From the NCBI GenBank assembly GCA_903772945.1, contig CAICTM010000309.1, positions 1 to 64,000 of the forward strand: a DNA stretch of 64,000 nt, read 5' to 3'. The stretch is from Seminavis robusta (taxonomy: Eukaryota; Bacillariophyta; Bacillariophyceae; Naviculales; Naviculaceae). Below, in pieces: positions 52,193-63,854 of the stretch (the first letter of the stretch is position 1; each line of letters opens with the position of its first letter). The notes beneath the pieces were generated by a model. It was not told the origin of the DNA. It was given only the letters and a program-made list of their open reading frames with translations, and searched no databases. Both the position numbers and the translations under genes were made by a program.

Positions 52193-53316
52193 ATCGACAA
52201 CAGGTAAGCGATGACGGATTGCGGGATCTACTAACACATGAATACAATACACAAAGAGCAAGCATCTGGTGGGGTGCAGGGCTATACAACAATTTTGCGG
52301 AGATGAATACAGTTGGTTCAATTGAAGGGTCACATCGAAGGTAGCCAGGTTTGTGGTTCCTGTGCTAGGCAGCCTCTATTGCAGAGTGCTTGTCCGAACG
52401 TCCTCCACGAGACGAAAGTCCAAAGTTAATACCCGTGACACCCGACAACCAACCTCTATCATTGTTGATGCTATGCTACAATCTTAAATACAATCAAACA
52501 TAGACATAGAACAATAACACATAGTAGACAATCTTTACAAACAAAAATCATGGCTTCATTCTTTACATGTAGTAGTTGTACTAGTACTAGTAGCTAATGG
52601 TAGTTCATAATCATAGTCATTGTAGGGCAAGCCTGGACCCTCGTGTCCTGAGCTGTCCCATTCGATTCTTCTTCCGTCTTCCGTGCAGGGTGTGTGAGTC
52701 GATTCAATCTTCAATCGCTCTGCCTCACGATGTGCCACTGCACACCAAGCTACTAGCCAGTGCTGGGACCAAAATAACCTGCCCCCTGCACCTGGCCCAA
52801 GCCCTGATCGGACATCAGGAACAACACCCTGATCAACAGAGCCAACACCAAAGTTCTACGGCCCTGCCGGCCCTGCCCCCTCTTGTATTATCCGATTCCT
52901 GATCCAACAAGGACCACCAACACAAGGACAACGCAACGCCCTACTCTAATACCTGGCTGGCAGTGCACCACACCTAGAACTTGCCCTGCGGCAAAACGGT
53001 CCACTAGGAGCAAGCTTGGTAACGATGCTTCTGCTACCACCGTCCCTCGTATCTCGTATCCCTTTGATGTTGGAAAAGCATCCCTCCGAAGCTGCTGCGT
53101 CAAGTACAATAGAATCGTTATTAGCTAGCTAGCAATATGAGGATGAGGTCATGTCTCTCGACCTTGCTTGGCTCTACGACCAAGCTCGAGAGAGATTCGA
53201 TGTGCAGTGCGCTGGATGGTTGACAGAGCCAAGGGTATTCTCCGGCCGCTCTAGCCAGCAAGAGTTCAAACTTGAAGCTTTGTCGAAATGACGAGGAAAC
53301 AGTACCGGTACTGATT
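52193..53316. other. intergenic between convergent genes, no gene seen
   Basis: 1.1 kb with CA- and CCCTG-rich sequence (about 52770-52890). An exact GTACCGGTAC palindrome lies at 53302-53311, just past the end of the minus-strand gene. No gene is supported. Confidence 0.4.
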
Positions 53317-55736
53317 TCAATCAAGGAATTTGCCGTTTCTCAGTTTCTTTGGATCCATGTCTGTCAAGGCTATCTGTTGTGGGCAGGCTGCTCGCCAATA
53401 GATTCGCTTGAAGTATGACTCGGGGTTTGACATGCTCGAGTCCAGGAATTGCCCATCGTAGTATTTGATGAACGGCAGTCGGTAGTAGCATTTGGCTGCA
53501 TCGCCCCCAACAAAGGCTAATCGATCATTGATGCCTCCATTCGTTCGGTGCCTCGACGTCATCATGCCAGTGGCTTCAAGGTTTCGACGTATCTCCTCCA
53601 CATTGATTGGCTCTTCGAAACCTACATCATCTCGAGCCCTGACATGAAGGCTATAGTTGAACCCCTTAGCGACCGCTGCATCCCAGCATTGGGTGTAACT
53701 GTCGGCCATTTTGAAATTTGCACGGAGCCTAGCCCAAAGCATGTCTAAACATCAGCCAAGTCAAATGACAGCGATATTAGTGGGGCGCAAAAACATGCAA
53801 TTGTCAATTTGCGGCGCATCCACGCGTACTTACGATCAAATTGCTCAAGCTTCATAGTGGTGTAGTCTTTTTGAGGAATAAATATCCCATTGCGACCCAT
53901 TTGAATAACATACTGCGGATTCGCCGCTTGATTTGGATTGGGAGTGTAAGTTGAGTGACGGTTCACCCAAGAAATGTTTTGGTGGCGATGATGATGAAAC
54001 CATTTCACGACGTCTCTTTTATTGCGGAAAGAGGTTCCATTAATGATGTCATTGAAAACGGCACTCGCCTCATCGGTGGGTGCTTTGTTGTAAGTCGCAT
54101 TCCCATCGCCTAGTACCATAGCAACGTCCACATGATCATAGAACCCTGATTCAAGTAGCGGTTTGATGATTGTTCGTAGCTTGTTCGCCATCTCCAGCCG
54201 CCCCACCTGTCCGGTAATGCAAACAAAGGCACGTCTAGCGGCTGGCTCAAGCTGCCGTTCGCGAGGTTCGAGTGCTTTTGAATCATCAGCGAGGGGGTAT
54301 GGGACCGGAAAAAGGTTACTGTTTGGTGGTTCTCTCATCACAATCTTGGAGTAGACATGCTGCAAGAACTGTGGCAAACTTCTAATTTCAGTATGTCCCT
54401 GATCCGACTGTAATCCGAAGGTCCCCTCTTGATAAAACTCTTTGATTGGCCTTTCCAAGTACTCTCGAGCCATCCCTGCATCAGGCAACGACATAACATC
54501 GATTTGATCGACTCCATGGCCACGTTTGGTGGTACACGGGAGGTGATAGTTCTTGATGTGGGTAGTAGCCAGAAGTGCTGCATTGAGGGGCTTTGCAAGG
54601 ATGGCATCTTCTCCGGCTCGGACTACAATGACTCTATTGTTGGTATTGGTGTCGTTGGCAAGTCGGCCCAGAAATTCTCCGCACTGTTTGTACTGATTTA
54701 GCAATCGGACATCATTTACGGCTCTCCAAATGGTCCGTTCAAAGTTGTCTCGTCTAATCTCTCCATCTTCAAAGGTGCCACTGATTGCAATAGCTCGTAC
54801 GTACTCCAAGTTCACAGGTGGATTGACCAACGGTGGTTGGATGTCGATGATGATCTTGTTTCTTCGAAGGCGAGGCATCTGACGCCTTAAATAACCAAGA
54901 ATATCATACTTGGAGCGAAAGGATCGATTTGGGCGTGCCTGCAACGTCAGATTCAATAGCTGCTCTTTGCCTTGGAAACGACTGAAAAGATCGTACTGAT
55001 CCGCAAGTTGCGAATGATTGGTAATGAGACGACCGCCTCCGTACAGTGCCTCTTTATAAAAGGAGTAGGGCTCTCGAAAAGCCATGAAATCCGAGTCATA
55101 AGGAGCTTCCTTGGTGAGAGTGGCGGTATTGATGCTGTCATCTTGCAGTACCATGGCGATGTGTAAGCTGTCATTGGCTGTAGAATTCGAAAGAGGCCGG
55201 AGGAGATTTTCGATTTTGTTCTCGAGTTCTAGATCTCCGAGAACCCCCGTAATACAAACAAATACCTGATTGTCTTCTTGTTCTTGTAGGCGCTCTTTGG
55301 TGCTTGTCCCGGCCGCAACCGAAACTTGCGAAGTTCCTTGAGTAGTGTTTTGCCGCTGAAGAACTTGCTGCTTCATAAACTGAGCGAGTTGATGTTGAAG
55401 TTTGACATCTGCCGCTTCTCGACTTTCGGACCATGGAGGTGTGTCTTTGGATTCTTTTGCGGTGCCAGCACCTGCTTCTGTTTTTATGACCATGGGTGTT
55501 GGTGACTGCATGATTGGTTTCCTGGCTCCGATGGCGTCACTTGAGTTCTTTATGTTTCGGTCCAAGTATGGGCTTCTCCTCAGGTTTGCTTTTCTCGGTT
55601 GATCAGTGGCATGATAGTACGTTCTCAGTGAATATCCCTTGAGCTGACTGAATGTCGTGAGCGTCGACAGAACAGCGAAGGCCACGATCATGGAAACCTT
55701 CATGACTTGCTTGGGAGGTTGCATTTGCCAAGTCAT
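53317..55736 (-). CDS. type II membrane protein with internally duplicated glycosyltransferase-like domain
   Basis: Exons 55736-53834 and 53744-53317, joined in phase 1 across an 89 bp intron (GTAAGT to TTTAG), give 776 residues. One membrane helix at about 13-33 (KVSMIVAFAVLSTLTTF) implies a luminal body with many N-x-S/T sites. The body contains two copies of one domain: VFVCITGVLGDLELENKI near 158 and AFVCITGQVGRLEMANKL near 500, each followed by a VAMVL-x-D block and ended by a conserved tail, VIVVRAGEDAILAKPLN in the first and LHVRARDDVGFEEPIN in the second. R-A-x-[DE]-D resembles nucleotide-sugar sites, so a Golgi glycosyltransferase is plausible. I do not recognise a named family. The second copy's tail lies in exon 2. 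Confidence 0.65.
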
Positions 55737-56871
55737 GGTCAGGTTTTAAAATAAAAGAGATGGATTCTTTCGCCTTTAGAAGAGCCGATGGAATCGAGGC
55801 TCTGAAGATCAATGCAAGGCAGACGATCCATGGATGGTCGTTTTCGCATGGAAATGTGGAGAGAAGCCATTGCAAGTCTTGCAGAACCGCCAAAATTTCC
55901 AAGGGATTGATTTTCAGCGTTTCCCGTGATTTGAAGTCATTCCCTGCTGCCTGTCTGAAACTACGACTGGCTGGCTTTCGGGAACAACGCCCGCCGGATT
56001 CTGCTGACGCAGTTTTTACTCGAGACGATCCAAATTGGGAGTTGGTGGCCAACAGAGTCCCATGGTGGTACGACTGTACCAACGTACCAGTACCAACTCC
56101 CCCTCACGGCCTCGTACCAGGTACAGTACTAGTACCCTCCCGAAAGGTAGCTGCCCACTGCTCGCGGATCGAAAGGTGACCAAGCAGAGCATGAAGAAAA
56201 CTGCGAAAGCAAGACCTGGACAATTTCGAAGGAGGCAGGTATGATTCTAAAGTGAAGTGTAGGAACAATAGCCACATGTAGAGCAACATCAATACCGTAC
56301 TCGAGTAGGATCTCTCATCTCTCGCCTCTCGCTTCCATACGAGCCGCAGAGTTGAGTGAGCTTATCGACAATGAGCCGAACATGTAGGCATACAGACATA
56401 GCGCTTATTTCCGCAATGCCCGCCAGCAAGCAAGGCATCTTTGCTTGCATCAGATTCTTCGTTTTGCCTGGAAGAAGAAAAGTGACCATACGACCATACC
56501 GCCTTGCCGCCTTGGCGGCACTACAGTTTCAGCAATTATTGCCCGTATATCACATGAAGACGACGAAACACTCCATCTCTTTTACCATGCTGCAGCTGTC
56601 GAACAGGAGGCATTGCCAATAATTCCCATGAGCCATCAGCCTCCGTGATACTCTAGCTAGTCTAGCTATTTCTCCAGTTAGCTAGTGGACTAGCAGTCCT
56701 TAAGCTACGCGGGAGTCCTCCAGACAGAGTCCAGAGTACTCCTCTCATCAGTGGCCAAGAAAAGTCCTCGAGATGAACCGGAAACCGGAAACATGTATGT
56801 CACAACATCAATCTGGAAGCAGTTGCTTTGTTGATTCAGGTGCTTCTAATCATCTACTCTAGTACTGTATC
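55737..56871. other. intergenic, no gene seen
   Basis: The 139-codon frame at 55760-56179 starts just upstream of the minus-strand gene and has no motif; I read the area as promoter and leader. GTACC-rich sequence lies near 56078-56135. Confidence 0.4.
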
Positions 56872-57399
56872 CAGGGTTGCTGGTTCAACTAATTTTGGAT
56901 ACGAACTCTGTTCATGACAAAAGTTCGGGTAACGTAATGCTCATGAACTGAACCAGTTCGTGAATACGCCAATTTTGAGCAGCCTCGTGAACCAATTCAT
57001 GAACCCATTCGTGAACCAAAACCTAGGGTTATGGTTAGCAAATACAGGGTTATGGTTAGCAAATACAGGCTGTATGCTCGTATTCAAGAACAAAACGCCG
57101 ATACATTGGGTCACCAAACCTGGCACAAGTGTAGCTGGTGGATAGTTGGACTGAAGGTGGCTTTGCAAGTCAGGAAAATTTTGCTTACTAGACCTGTGTT
57201 GCCTCATTTATGGTGCAGAATTCTCATGAACCAATAATGTGGAAAAGTTCACCAAATTTTGTATTCTGATGAACTTTGAACCTAGTTCATGAGTGGCCCA
57301 AACCCCCCATGAACCACTTCATGAACGTGCGCTTCATGAACCGGTTCGTGAACCCTAATTGAACTATTTCATGAAATATTAATTGAACCAGCAACCCTG
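56872..57399. mobile_element. hAT-type MITE, 528 bp, with intact ends and 8 bp target duplication
   Basis: The left end CAGGGTTGCTGGTTCAA (56872) and the right end, its exact reverse complement finishing at 57399, form 17 bp perfect terminal inverted repeats, extending to about 25 bp with two mismatches. The 8 bp ACTGTATC flanks both sides (56864-56871 and 57400-57407). An 8 bp duplication with CAGGG ends is the hallmark of hAT transposons. The interior has no coding capacity but about a dozen TTCATGAA/TTCGTGAA words in both orientations, typical of subterminal transposase sites, and a 21 bp unit (GGTTATGGTTAGCAAATACA plus G) twice in tandem near 57027-57068. Perfect ends and duplication suggest fairly recent insertion. 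Confidence 0.88.
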
Positions 57400-57407
57400 A
57401 CTGTATC

Positions 57408-58547
57408 TATCTTTCAAAAGATCCCTATAAGGCGCTGCAACCCCATCGTGTGAAGCTCGGAAGCGTCAGAAGTGCGTTTTCCCATGACTCTGCCCTTCTT
57501 CGCAGCTTCTTCGCAGCTTCTTCGCTTCTACGAGTGCACACGATGCGCCTGGAGATTCTGGCTTTGACTACTGAAAGCTGAAAGTACTGAAAGCCATGTG
57601 AGACAGTGAGGGGCAAGATAGATGGTAACGCAAACAAAGAGCTGGGGTTGGCTACGGCTGTACGCATAACTGGCTACTGCTTTCCGACCTCTCAAAGCTC
57701 GAAGGTCCGAGTTGCACTCCCGCGATGCTTGAACGTAAACGCTTTGACGTTTGCTTGCTGATGCTGATCTGAGAGCACCAAAGAAGCTGCGAAGCTGGGA
57801 GCCACTTTTGGCGAACTGTGCCAGAAGCAAGATAATAAATAATAAAAATAATATTGCACAGAAGCCTACAAAGAGAGTAACATGCGTTCTTTTCACTCCG
57901 GGGAGATAATGATGTCTTCACCATTGGAGTGATCAAACCAGCGAAGGCACAACTAGTTAAAAACTCACTTTCTCTTTCGCTGCACTTCCTGGAATCCTTT
58001 GCAGTCCAAGAACCCTTATCTTGGCTGTTGAAGGCTGTTGAAGGAGCACGTGACTCCATTTTTCAGCTACCATGATTGGCCAATAAACATCACCTTGAAA
58101 GTCAATCCTGTTTTCGTAATCTCGATTGCCAAGAGCAGAAGGTAGCTGTACCGCCATTGTCAATCTCGGGAACATGGAGATATTTTGTTGACTCTTGCCG
58201 TTTTGCTGGTTAAAACTCCACGCAGAAAAACGACCTCCGAAAAACGACGAATTAACGATGTATCCCATCGACTGGCGCGCAGAGGCAGAAAGTGCCAATT
58301 CGAACCCCACCCCCACCCCCAATGGTGCTTATTTTGCGGGGGGAGGGGGAGGCATCGATTTGGAGAAGTCTGCCTCTGAAAAGGAATCTCGAGGACGGAA
58401 TCTTTGTTTTGTCTAGTAATTTAGCTCTACCAAGCAAGTCAGCTTTCTTCTTCCTCAGTGCGTGGTATCTGTAATGAGAAAGAAAGATGGCCAATGGTTA
58501 GTTGAATCCTTCTTCATTGAACAGACCAAACAACAGTGTATCTTACC
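57408..58547. other. intergenic, no gene seen
   Basis: Frames on the minus strand between 57528 and 58322 lack ATG starts where checked and show only AT-rich or repeat-like translation. Around 58300-58350 there is a C-run/G-run pair (CCCCACCCCCACCCCC, then GGGGGGAGGGGGAGG). No inverted ends for the following transposase were found here by eye. Confidence 0.35.
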
Positions 58548-60910
58548 ATGGCTGACAGTGCAAAGAGGCTCAGTAGAAGGCAGGCAGGTGCATCTCCAGA
58601 GATAAAGGAGACACCCAAGCAGTTGTCCTCTATCCATAGAAGAGATAGGGAGAGACAGCTAGGGGATTGGACCTTCTTCCCACCTGGAAGGAACAGCCAC
58701 ACCAAAGTGACAAAAGTGGAGGGAATAGACTTTCAATCTCCAAATGTTCCTGCCAGTGCAGTCAAGAAGTCTCATGTCACTCCCATTTCCAGTGCTGAGC
58801 GGCGCAGTAGGATGAAAGTAAAAAAGAATCCATTCCTTAGCAACAAAGGAGTACTCAATGATAAACCTTCTGCCAAGTCGGACAACAAGCGTTGTATCAT
58901 AGAGGAAAAGGGAATGTCGGAACTAATTGAGAGGAATACTATTTGTTCTCATTGCAAGAAGAGTCCAGTGAAACTTACCTTTCGTCATTGTGGTATAGCC
59001 ACCATTCCTCGATTGTCTTGCAATACTTGTTCAGTGGTTGATGAGGGTGATGTGGCGAAGACAAATTGGCAAAAGATGACTGCCCATGAGCAACTTACCG
59101 ACTATGAGCTGAACTTCAAGTTTGTGCAGGCCTTTGTTGGTTGTGGCGATGGTCCAACTGAAGCTAGTCGGTTCCTAACTTTCTGTTCTGTGCCGAATGC
59201 AACAACCATGAAATCGAACACGTTCGGCAGTATGGAAACTGCCGCATCTTCCACGATCGAGGAGATTACCAGAGAACAGCTAACAGCAAATCTGATGAAG
59301 GAAGTGGAACTGACAATGTCGGAAGATAATGACTTCGATTTCGAATTGTGGAAAAGGAACTTCAAGAATGGTCGTCCAAGATGCAGCAAAAGCAGTGCCA
59401 GAGTTAGCTGTGGAATGGACATGGGATGGCAAAAGAAAGGAAGTGGTCGGACTTACGATTCCCATTCTGGTCATGCATGTTTGTTCGGAGCACGGTCGAG
59501 GTTGCCCATTGCATTGAGTACCAAATCCACTCATTGCTCAATCTGCAGCTGGCATCGTGCCAAAGGCAACAATCCACCTGAACACACTTGTAAAATCAAC
59601 CACGCTGGAACAGCTGGAGCCATGGAGTCCAACGCTCTGCTTGACATGATCCACGAGTTGTGGAATACGTTCAACGTGCAGGTGGAGGAAGTGATAACTG
59701 ACGATGACAGTACAATGAGGGCAAGTTGTCGATGGTCAAACAAGGATTGGATGAAACATGAGAATCGAACCGACATCAATCTGCGACGCGATAGTCGAGG
59801 AAAATGGGTGAAGCGAAAAGAAGGGTATCTTCAATACCCGATACCACCCCCCACGTTTCTTGCCGATCCAGCTCATCGGAAAAAGAGCTTGAAAACTGTT
59901 CTGTACAAATTGAAAAGAAGAAAAAGTGTGTCAACAAAGGCCTTCAAGAAGGTGACATCATCCGTTTGTCCCAATTCTATATTTACATGGTACGTCAAAA
60001 CTTGAAGTATCCTGAAGAAGAATGGGTAGAGAGAGCCGAATGTTGCTTGGATCATCTGTTCGACTGTCATGGAAACTGCGGTGATTGGTGCGTCCGGAAA
60101 ACTGCCACCGAGGAGGAAAAGCAACAATCAACGAAAGTATACCGTGACATGGTGAAGGATAAGGAACTGTACGACCTGTTGAAAGAAGTGATGCAGCCAT
60201 TTACAACAATAGAAGCGATGAGGGAGGTTTGTCATGGATATGATACCAATCCCAATGAATCGTTGAACAATACAATCAGCTGGCTAGCACCGAAGAACAA
60301 AACTTACTGTGGTTCGGTGTCCCTTCGAAACCGAATCTGTACAGCAATCTGCATTCAATCGATGGGGTTTGACGGATTCTACCAACGGCTTTTTCAGCGA
60401 CTGGGTTTGGAGATGGATGATTTGACGTTGCACCGAATCAGAAAGGTTGAGGAACAAAGGGCGTATCGGTTGAAGCAATCCAGGAAAACGAAGAACAAGA
60501 AGATTCGTCAAGAAAAGAATTACCTGAAGATCAAGTTGTACTTTGAGAAGTTGGCAGAGGATAGAGCGAACGGCAAGGAATACAAAAGGGCGATTGCCAT
60601 GGTGGGTAGACAAAAAAGTTCGAAACAGAGCGTACAATGTGGATTTTGTGGGCTTTATGGCCACAAAACCAAGCGAGCGAAGGCTTGCTTGTTCAATCCG
60701 AAGCGATTGGCAGAGCAGGCGACCACCAATGATCATTCAGAAGTAACCGGCGATGAAGAAGATAAAGGGACGGTCTTGCTTGACGACGATACAAAGTTTG
60801 GGCTGGAAGTATCCTTACTGGACAGTTTGCCGATAAGAGAGGACGATTCGGAAGACTTGGACGGTTTGGCGAACGATCTGGATGTTTGCGATATCGCCGT
60901 GGAGGAATGA
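58548..60910 (+). mobile_element. Mutator-like (MULE-type DDE) transposase gene, one frame change
   Basis: The first frame runs from the ATG at 58548 to 60005. It has Cys pairs CSHCKK and CNTC (zinc-binding), then a DDE core: VSCGMDMGWQKKGSG with the first Asp, a C-x2-C region (HCSICSWH), NHAGTAGAMESNALL and EVITDDDSTMRA with the second Asp. The second frame, open from 59804 to 60910, continues the family order from about 59950 (FYIYMVRQN, DHLFDCHGNCGDWC, NESLNNTISW) and ends with a zinc-knuckle-like VQCGFCGLYGHKTK. The switch is a single -1 type change somewhere in 59880-59960, an A-rich stretch; decay, a sequencing error or slippage are all possible. The Mutator-like family name rests on motif order from memory. 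No terminal repeats were found by eye. Confidence 0.7.
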
Positions 60911-61054
60911 ATACAATTTTTTTGATAGTAATCACTAACATTTATCGGGCTTATCTTTTCTCTTCAACTAGCGATGTCTCCATTCACAACCACCAATCGA
61001 ACAACCACTTGACACTATCCATTCAACTGACACGAGTGCGTGTAGCACATACCA

Positions 61055-62295
61055 CTACTCCGAATCGGAACTGGAACTGACCTCATTTTCCTTTCCTTTC
61101 GATTTCGAAAAAGCTTTCTTATTTGCACTCTTCGATTCCACCATGGTCAACTTCTTGGCCTTCTTGCCGGTGTACCTCTCGGCCGCTCTCTGCCTCTTTG
61201 TCTTGAAACCGGTGTAGAGGGCACTGGCTCCACCGTAGCACTGCTTGATGTACTTCTCGACACACCACGGAAGAGGAGAACACTCACCTTTCGACGAACG
61301 AAAGAAGTTGCTATGGTAGTGTTGGTAGCAACACCACCTTTGGTTTTGTTCCCGCAACCTCTTCCCAATCATGCTGGATCCATGGCTGTGCGGGTGCTGC
61401 AAAAGGTGAGCAAGGCTTGGATCACTCGCAATCCTGTCATCTACATGTCGATAGTGTACTGTTTGGCGATGCAATCTTTGTAAATAAATGTACTGATGCA
61501 CGCACACTCAACTACTTTTTCGTCATCGTCGGACTCTTCCCACAGATCACGCTTCTTGGCAGTTGCAGCCTTCTTGTCATTCATACGCTGATCCCAGCAC
61601 TTCCTGGTATCGCCCGACATGATCCAATGACCTTCAGAATACTCGGATCGAAGAACGTCAGACCTGACATAGGAATTCCAGCGATGGGCCTGTCGGGATT
61701 CCCTCCTCTCTTCAGTGAAAATGAGATGTCCATACTTCATGTTCTTTTCGATTGTACCGTGGTAGAAATGAGTGATTCTCCTGGATGGAGCACGGAAGTT
61801 CTCTTCCTCATCGAAGATCTGGCCCCAAGGCCTTGCCTTTTCTTGTGGACCGACATATGGTAAGTCCACATCAGGCGGGTACACCCATCCACAGTCTTTG
61901 ATGAGCATGATCATTTTGGTAGACATCTCATCACCTGTCTGCAATCGAACGATCCTGAAATCAGGCACAATCAGCGTGCAACCAGACATCATCTCTTTTC
62001 CTTCCAACCATTTAGCAAGAGAGGTGTCAGTGACTGCTTTGATGATACTGTAGGAACCATCCAACAGCTGCATCACCCAAACAGTGAAGTGAATCCCAGT
62101 GTTAGGATAGCTGCGAGTTTCCCTTTCGAATGTAAGTACAGTGAAGCGTGGACGATTATCACCCCCTTCAAGAATCCGGATTGATCCATTCTTATGAACA
62201 TACTTTGTCTGCACTTTTTCCTCTCCATGCAACACGAGGTCAGTCAAGAAATCAGGCGGAGCATCATCATAGCTATCAGAGTAAAGATCAGTCAT
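61055..62295 (-). CDS. unknown protein convergent with the transposase, possible transposon companion
   Basis: Exons 62295-61494 and 61440-61055 join in phase 1 across a 53 bp intron (GTACAT to ATGTAG), giving 395 residues; without splicing the first frame stops at 284. Residues about 45-150 look like an OB-fold: RPRFTVLTFERETRS, FTVWVMQLLDGSYSIIKAV and MMSGCTLIVPDFRIVRLQTG, reminiscent of RPA-type single-strand-binding folds in some transposons. The second exon has a Cys-rich block (WCCYQHYHSNFF, CSPLPWCVEKYIKQCYGG) and a Lys-rich acidic end (KGKENEVSSSSDSE). The 3' ends of this gene and the transposase are only 145 bp apart. Association with the transposon is inferred from position only. 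The short intron is the least certain part. Confidence 0.55.
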
Positions 62296-62993
62296 CTTTG
62301 CCGTTTCCTACCAACAAATATTGACGAAAATGGGGATCTCATTTTCAGGATTCCATTGCGAGCAAGCATGGCATCTTCAAAGCAAGGAAATTAGCCACAG
62401 TTCTGGCAAGCAGAATTGGGCCACAGAACACAATCATTTCGTATGCTACTGCTGTCGGTCTATTATCTGTGCAAGCAAGGCTACCCCAATGACAATGCGA
62501 GTATGTCGCATGGGTAAGTTGAGTGTGCTCTATCGATAGCTGTTAACTCTGCCACTGTTGTCCTGTGCCTGTTCAGCATCTCTCACTCCAATCTGACAAC
62601 TCTCTTTTCGACACACCATGCTAAACAGTATTAACTTCACCGGAGAAGCCGCTAAAACATGGCAGGCAAGGGCGGAACGAGCAAGAGCAGTCCTTTGGCT
62701 TTCCAACGGGATACCCCTCGCCTTCTATCTCTAAGCATAGCATGTGCTGTCGGCACTCTCATAACTGTATTCGCCATTGCGGTTTTTCCATCGATCTGCT
62801 TGCTTTGTCGAGTGAAATTGGCTTCCTGATCCTGACGACGGCCAGACCTTAGGATACATCGTTAATTGATGGACAAGGAGGCCACGCACTCTCACACTCT
62901 CACAATTTTCAGTGGTGCCGAGTACAGACCTCCAAACGGAACACAAATCTACCAACGCCAAACCTTCACTTCACTTCGCAAATAAATTACACC
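62296..62993. other. intergenic, no gene seen
   Basis: About 700 bases between divergent genes. The bases after 62930 are CA-rich (ACACAAATCTACCAACGCC) and look like the leader of the next gene. Confidence 0.35.
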
Positions 62994-63854
62994 ATGGCCC
63001 AACAAACTTTTCCAATGGAATCCTCTTCGCTGAAACAACACGCCATGAAAGGCATGACAATGAAGCGCAACACATCCGAGAGCACAATGAGCAGCAGCAG
63101 CAGCAATAACGTGAGGAATCGTGCCACCATGATCCGTCAAAAGCACGCCAACTCCCAAGAACTCAAGACAAGGATCCGATCGTACCGTCGTGTTTCGATT
63201 GAATCGGACGACAAGGGACTCCACGATGACGCCGAAGCCGTGCGAAAGTCTCTGCAAACTCTGGAGGAAGTCATGAACGCCATGAATGCTCGTACTAGCT
63301 CCGGTTCCGGACTCCGCAAGGCCGTCTCGATCGGTTCCATGGCCGTGTTGCATCAAAGTCAAAGCAGTAACAGCATCAGCAACAGCAAACCTAGCAGCAG
63401 CAAAAGCATCGAGAGACGCCGAGTCGAAGGATCCAGTCGGTTCTTGCCGCCAAGCCATTGGCTGCTCACACCAGACAAAAATACAACATGGACAAGTACA
63501 TGGATACCGCGTCCAAACGCAACGCAACCTTTCCCATCAAAAAGAAGAAGAACCCAGCAGTGCAGCCCCACGTAGAACAACAGCAAGTCCTCGCCATGGC
63601 CACCTGTCTCCCTGTGTTCACTTCCGTCCAAACAAAAAACGCAGTCTTTCCCCGTCAAGACCACTAGAGCGGTTCCAGGCGACAAAGATCGGGGATCTGG
63701 GATTCCGCGCAGATGCGTGCTTGGGTGGCACAAGGCATAGTCACCTTGGTGCGCACCCTGCGACGTCTCGAACCTAAGCCAGCAAGACGTACCAATATCA
63801 ATATCAATCGCATGACATTGGCCACTGTCAGGGCGTTAGAGGAGAGTAATGACT
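62994..63854 (+). CDS. probable Ser-rich basic protein, reading frame unresolved
   Basis: An ATG at 62994 in the context CACCATGGC opens a frame that reads like protein for about 135 codons: MKRNTSESTMS, RIRSYRRVSIESDDKG, DAEAVRKSLQTLEEVMNAMN and LRKAVSIGSMAV. After about 63400 that frame degrades while another becomes protein-like (TRQKYNMDKYMDTASKRNAT, 63458-63667). From 63713 to a TAG at 63852-63854 a well-formed stretch follows (MRAWVAQGIVTLVRTLRRL, MTLATVRALEESND). So either short introns were missed, the assembly has small length errors, or the gene is decaying. The basic RRVS and KAVS sites recall the MFRRANS proteins at 11.3 and 15.8 kb, but the motifs themselves are absent. Boundaries after 63400 are uncertain. 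Confidence 0.4.

Noticed and set aside
53317-53744. Separate small gene downstream of the 663-residue frame
   Set aside because: A GT-AG intron joins it in phase to the upstream exon, and it completes the second copy of the repeated domain.
57528-57896. Small membrane protein on the minus strand
   Set aside because: It begins with GTG and its hydrophobic stretch comes from an AT-rich simple sequence.
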